Origin: Apophysomyces variabilis
Lineage: Eukaryota; Mucoromycota; Mucoromycetes; Mucorales; Mucoraceae
Length of the DNA: 64,000 nucleotides
Reading direction: 5' to 3'
NCBI GenBank assembly: GCA_002749535.1
Contig: MZZL01000401.1
Span: forward strand, 172,796-236,795
The number at the start of each line of letters is the position of its first letter. Position 1 is the first letter of the stretch. Below, one piece after another: positions 59,155 to 64,000 of this stretch. The notes beneath the pieces were generated by a model. The model had not been told where the DNA came from. It worked only from the letters and a program-made list of their open reading frames with translations, and did no database searches. The position numbers and the translations under genes were made by a program.

Positions 59155-60830
59155 ATGATACTATCCGATCTGCCAAGCACTTCTACCGTGAGAAGATCGG
59201 AAGAAGCTGAATACGGACGTAAACGTATTGGGTGTGTAGAACTACCCAAACCATTGATCAAGGCTATTGCTGGTTTAATTGATGGTGGGTTATATCATTT
59301 TAGGAACTACCGAGACAACTCGTTTAACCCTATTTACACATTGTTTCTTTTGTGTTACAGAGCATCAAGATAAACGGCTTATCCGTGAGGACGCTTTGAG
59401 ATTGTACGAGGCCTTGCGATCGACGGCAAAGATGCCGGACGAAAAATCGCCATCCGATCGTTCTAGAAAGCAAACGAAATCCATTGAACCGCATACAGTT
59501 TCCTACGGTCCTCGGGAATCCATTTCCTATGCAGCGGGTGTTCTTCCTTCAACCTATGCAGCTATTACCAACGTTTTCCAAGAGGTATCGAAAAGAATGG
59601 CGGACTTTAAGCCGAGGAGCATGCTCGACTTCGGGACTGGTCCAGGCACTGCGATATGGTTAGAACCAAAATAGAAATTATCTGGGAAATTAACAATAAT
59701 AATAGGGCTGCACAACGGATATTTGATGTGGACAAATTCGTGGGTGTCGATCTCTCGGAAAACATGTTACGCGTAGCTGAACAACTCGAAGGTGCGGCAA
59801 CATATATCACTTAAAATGGATGGAATATTCACATTTTCTTATTATAGAGACAGTAGGAAAAAACAAGGAAATAGAATTTCAACGCTATTTGGCAATGGAC
59901 CCACAGGTAACATTTGATAAGGTATCGTTGATAATCGTATAACTATTGCAATAGGCATCTAAATCGGATCTTGTGGTTAGCGCTTTCACATTGGGTGACA
60001 TTTCTTCTGCAGCAATCCAAAAATCAACCGTTCAGCAGTTATGGGATCAGACTGGGGATGTCTTGGTATGCAGAGTTGCTTTATTGTCAATAAGCGTTTT
60101 TAATTACCAATTGTAGGTTCTAATTGATCGCGGTACTCCTATTGGATTTTCAAATATCGCAAGGGCCCGACAGTGGGTTCTGGAGTCGGGAGATGATGTC
60201 CATGTGGTCGCTCCAGTAAGTATGATAAGTCGATTATCTCTGCAGTATTCCAAAACCATTCATTCTCTTCAAGTGTCCTCATGACCGTCCATGTCCCTTA
60301 CTATTTTCTCCCGAGGCGAAACCGGATCGACTCTGGTGTCATTTTTCACAAAGGGTTCAACGACCCTCATTCTTGGTAGGCTAATAACAAAATGCGGAGA
60401 TAGATGGGGTAAAGTTGATCGTCCATTAAACTCTTGTGTAGATGAAAACGAAGCATTCTAAGCTTAATTTGGAAGATTCAAAATATTCATACGTAGTGTT
60501 ACGACGAGGTCGACGACCGGAAAACTCAAACTCGATACAACAACAAGCTTATTTCTGGCCACGGCTTGTATCACCACCATTAAAAAATAAAGGACATGTT
60601 GTCATGGATGTGTGCTCCCAAAGTGGTAAGTTGTAAAAATGTGTGGCTTGATTACTGAGAAAAACCTGTTCTTCGCTTAAATAGGAGAGATTCAAAGAAT
60701 GACAATCCCCAAGTCACAAGGTAAAATTCCGTATAGAGATGCACGAAAGGTGATGTGGGGTGATCTATTCCCACATCCATCCAAGAACAAGGTCGTGACG
60801 CGAGTTTCTAAAGGTGTTCAAGAGGTGTAA
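59155..60830 (+). CDS. RSM22: RSM22/METTL17-like mitochondrial ribosome assembly protein
   Basis: Methyltransferase-like factor for small-subunit assembly in mitochondria. Nine exons close in phase: 59155-59284, 59361-59658, 59706-59791, 59848-59906, 59955-60065, 60117-60215, 60274-60375, 60442-60625, 60685-60830, giving 404 aa. SAM-binding motif I is SMLDFGTGPGTAIW, with the conserved approach SYAAGVLPSTYAAI before it and VGVDLSENML after it. Family cysteines that carry an iron-sulphur cluster in relatives are visible: CPHDRPCPL, then LWCHF, then DVCSQSG. The start is uncertain, because no mitochondrial targeting sequence is obvious after the ATG at 59155 and the family is usually longer, so a 5' exon may be missing. 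This is one of the most intron-dense genes here. Confidence 0.88.
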
Positions 60831-60909
60831 ATGACTGTGCACTATTTTATCATCCTGTAAATTTAAACCATGCATATTTCCTTTTTCGTGAACCAAAAAA
60901 GTAAAAGTA

Positions 60910-62125
60910 TCATTTTAGTTTTGATATGTTGGTCTTGTAATCGTTAAAACGATCCTTTAACTGTTGTTCAATTGTATTCTCGCTACTATCCCTTGCATCA
61001 GGTGAACTCTAACCAGAAGCGTGAATACTGTTCAATACCTACTCCCTTTTCTTTCGCTTACCATAGCGCTATTCAAGATTTGTGACTTCAGCTCATCTAA
61101 AGTCGCCATCAATGAAACAAGAAAAGCAAAGACAAAAGAGAATAAATCATTACCAAATTTTGCCTCAGTTAAAGGGGAAAAGCGGATCATATTGTTATCT
61201 GGGAAATGGTCAAAGAGATACGATTCAGTGATGGACAGTTGCGCGCACTGCTGTGCTAATTTGCCAAATATAGCTTTATCTGTACGGTATCTGCAAACCA
61301 GAGATTAGCCGAATGTTTATCGATGCATAAAATTAGCTTTGCTTACAATCGATAGGCCTCCTTATTGAGACAGTGCTTGTCGACAAGACCATCAAGTACC
61401 GCCTTCTTAAACATATTCTTAAGATAATGCAACACGTAGAAAATATAATCTTGATATGGCCGCCATGTAGGAAATTGCTGTGAGATGGACACGTTTCCGT
61501 TTACATCCACAAGTGGATGGAACATATCCGTTAAAAATGCAACCGCTGGTGGATGATTGGGGTAGCTTTCTGGGATCGTCAGACGGAACTTGAACACGCC
61601 GGATCGATAATATCCTTTATGAACAAACAAAACACCATACCACACTTCTCCACCCCCCTTCTTGGTTAATAGATAATCTCACAAATGCCAATCAATATGC
61701 ATTTCCTGCAGCTCGCTTACAATTGAGATTATCCGAAGAAGGCATGACGTAGACGCCTAGAGGACAGTGGCTCGGATTTCGTAAATTGATACTACAAACA
61801 CGTTGTAAATATTATCGCGTGATAGCACCCAGAGCACAGCATATTACAATTCTGTCATTAGTTCATATCGTTTAAAATATTCAGAAGTGAGACGTGGAGG
61901 CTTGATGTCTGGACCTTCGTCATTATCGTCCCCGTCCTCGTCATCTTCGTACAGTGTGGCATTGACGGCTGATGACGATGGAGGAGCCCGCTTTCCTAGC
62001 CGTGGCAATGATGCTGTACGTGTACGAGAGAAGAGCGAACCAACCGAGGAACGCTTGGTTGCGTTCTCTAGAGCAGCGCTTTTTCGTCGATCTGATGTTG
62101 TTGTGCCGTGATGCTGCAATAGCAT
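60910..62125 (-). CDS. FTS/AKTIP-like inactive E2 variant
   Basis: Homologue of Fused-Toes/AKT-interacting protein, which with Hook and FHIP links endosomes to dynein. Six exons close exactly: 62125-61848, 61791-61721, 61677-61347, 61290-61154, 61096-61062, 61008-60910, giving 316 aa. The first 90 residues are Ser/Arg-rich with an acidic stretch. The UBC-like fold follows (about 92-260): YELMTE, then GVYVMPSSDNL, VWYGVLFVHKGYYRSGVFKF, IPESYPNHPPAVAF and FHPLVDVNGNVSIS. Where active E2 enzymes have Cys after HPN there is no Cys, as expected for this family. The last two exons (35 and 99 nt) were found by phase and end in a charged tail. Order with RFT1 is tandem. Confidence 0.85.
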
Positions 62126-62390
62126 CGTACAAAGCTGTTAACAATTCCTGCTAGCTGCTGTTCGTTGAGCAAGATCTTACATTATTCATTGACTTTAAAG
62201 AACCAAGTTGAAGCCCCCTGTGAGGGCGCATCGATTTTGGCGATATAAAAGCGGCGTTTTAAAAAGTGGCTCAACCTTCACCTGCAGAGCAATCAAAGGA
62301 TACAGCTGATGCGACCAAATTCATGCGTTTATTTAAGCATGTACAAATGCAGATCAATCGTTCTTACGGCTTTTCATTAACGTCCTAATT

Positions 62391-64000
62391 TCATATAGCA
62401 AGACTCTGTCTTTCCAAACGCTGAAATAGTAACCTAAGCGTCAGAAGTGGATGATTAAGCTTCGGCCAACTTACATGATCAAACACACTATTCCAAAGCA
62501 ACACGCGCCCACGCAAATATGCATGGCTTTTTCATACAGTGTTTCCCAGCCTATGGACTTGGACCATCGGGTGACAAACCATGAGATTACAAACCCAGTT
62601 AAAGTGATAGGACTCGGTAACCATGATCGTATGGTCACATTAGTGCCATTTTTCTGGAAGTATGTAGTAATAAATCGCCAACTGTAGGCAATTCTGATAG
62701 CCAGATTCACCATATTAGCCAGGACTAAGCCAATAGCTCCCATTTCCATGACGCTCATAAATACGAAGCCTGCAAACATAAAGCATACCGAAAAGGCAAT
62801 CATGTAGTAACTCAGTCTCGCCAGATCAGACGTCCCCGCCACGGCCTGTACAAAGGCCTCTGTGATACCGTTGATCCCCATGACAGGAACATATATGCAG
62901 TATGCCGATAAGACTGCAGGTGCGTTACTTTGCATTGACCACCTTTTGCCAACCAAAAGGTCAATCAGTGTCTCCGTGTAATTTGTTGCGAAACAGATGA
63001 AGACAAGACCCAGCAAAACATGGAGTCGCAGAATAAGAAGAAGAACAGTTGATGCTGTCTTCACTTCTCTAGCGTTATTTTTTTCCGATAGGACCTTAGA
63101 AAAAAAGGTACGTCCCGCCTCTTCAAGTGGCTGGAAGAGGATACGCGCTACTAACGAACCTATTCATAGAGTTCAGAAATTGTATCATATCGTGCAATGT
63201 GTCTTCTCACCATAATTAACAGCAAATGCGTACTCCCCTTGGTCTTTATCTGTACTTAATACAGATATCAACATTTTGTCGCCTTCAGTCAAGACATGTT
63301 TTAGAAGGGACTGCTTGGTCATTGTCAAAGCAAGGTTCATTAGACCTTTGTCAAACCAGTAGGATCTATACAAATTCTTTCAAATCAACCATCGTATCTC
63401 GTTGAAAACTTCTTTTGCTTTTCAAACCTTCCATCAGCGTATCTCAATTTTTGCGGAAATAAGCTTATCTCATGAGATATCGTAGTATGTCCAAATAAGA
63501 AGTAACCAATATAACCAAATGTCATTGTCAGCCCAAAAACAAGCTGGCCAAGTGCAAAAGCAAGGACACCGTAGGTATTGCCCTGACCGGTTGCACCCAG
63601 CAATGTCAGACCGAATGTCACCAAACATCGTAAAATGACCGCAACACCTTCCACAGAGACGCGCAATCTGAAATAAAGTCGGTTCATTGCTAGCACAAAT
63701 AATGGTTCGACTAGAAGTTCAGCTAGTGCAGATATGCCGAACAGAACGACAGAGGTGCGATAATATGGGTATGTGCTAGCCTCTTCTTCGCTGATTAAGG
63801 AGAGATAATATCCGCAAGTGAGAAGGGTTGTGACAAGTCCAAGACTGGTAGGTATATAGGAAAGATTCAAGATCTTCTGTTCTCCGTCTTTTCCACTGTC
63901 CTTTTCCGAATCAGTATCGCTTCGTAACAACGCACAACGAAAGCCCTCGCGTGATATGAACAAGATCGTTGACAGTAAGAGTTCGAGCTTGATGGAAGCA
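62391..64000 (-). CDS. RFT1: RFT1 family lipid-linked oligosaccharide protein, 5' end outside window
   Basis: ER multi-pass membrane protein needed for N-glycosylation, at the step where Man5GlcNAc2-PP-dolichol appears on the luminal side. Four exons are seen: beyond 64000 to 63410, 63365-63211, 63159-62475 and 62433-62391, joining in phase. The right-most exon is open to the window edge (ASIKLELLLSTILFISREGF), so the start codon is missing; only about the first few dozen residues lie outside. Landmarks are FISREGFRCALLR, KSYWFDKGLMNLAL, KHVLTEGDKML, and many hydrophobic segments such as VLLLILRLHVLLGLVFICF. The final exon encodes a short basic end (RLERQSLAI). Confidence 0.92.

Overview
The window looks like nuclear DNA of an early-diverging filamentous fungus, most likely Mucoromycota (Mucorales-like). 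The evidence is short spliceosomal introns (mostly 41-106 nt, GT-AG), a fungal adenylate cyclase with the order Ras-association / LRR / PP2C / cyclase, fungal forms of IML1, IML2, PPZ phosphatase and PMC1-type Ca2+ ATPase, an Argonaute, and an atypical HSP70. The genus cannot be named from sequence alone. Gene models below were built by reading splice sites by eye and requiring the reading phase to close. Most models close exactly from start to stop codon.

Layout. 0.2-1.6 kb: MLX-like bHLH transcription factor (+). 2.1-7.6 kb: IML1/DEPDC5, a GATOR1/SEACIT subunit (-). 8.1-8.9 kb: tail-anchored membrane protein (-). 9.2-10.1 kb: elongation factor 1-beta (-). 10.9-11.2 kb: small lysine-rich protein (+). 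11.3-14.4 kb: Argonaute (-). 14.8-18.4 kb: PMC1-type Ca2+ ATPase (-). 18.4-25.5 kb: a gene-poor stretch with one unrecognised membrane protein (21.3-22.8 kb, -). 25.5-27.3 kb: CofD/YvcK-family protein (+). 29.1-29.5 kb: small zinc-ribbon-like protein (+). 31.8-35.1 kb: IML2/TTC39 (-). 36.2-42.5 kb: adenylate cyclase (-). 43.0-46.0 kb: FRAY/OSR1-like kinase (+). 46.1-46.6 kb: orphan coding-like exons (-). 47.7-50.0 kb: unrecognised 755-aa helical protein with an apparent +1 frame break (+). 50.3-51.8 kb: PPZ phosphatase (+). 52.2-54.2 kb: ELP3 (-). 55.4-56.0 kb: ribosomal protein uL6 (+). 56.4-58.7 kb: atypical HSP70 (-). 59.2-60.8 kb: RSM22/METTL17 (+). 60.9-62.1 kb: FTS/AKTIP homologue (-). 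62.4-64.0 kb: RFT1, running off the right edge (-).

There is no operon or obvious biosynthetic cluster. The genes are mostly housekeeping and signalling genes in ordinary fungal order. Nutrient and stress signalling recurs (IML1, adenylate cyclase, PPZ, PMC1, an MLX-like factor), but nothing in the sequence shows that linkage is functional. The most unusual structural features are very small exons (an 8-nt internal exon in IML2, a 17-nt terminal exon in Argonaute, a 29-nt terminal exon in ELP3), a GC-AG intron in Argonaute, and two places where a gene is open on both sides but one base out of phase.

I found no CRISPR array, no complete transposon, no rRNA and no convincing tRNA. I saw no clearly new multi-gene system. 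The best candidates for undescribed biology are the two unrecognised proteins at 21.3-22.8 kb and 47.7-50.0 kb, and the small zinc-ribbon gene at 29.1 kb.
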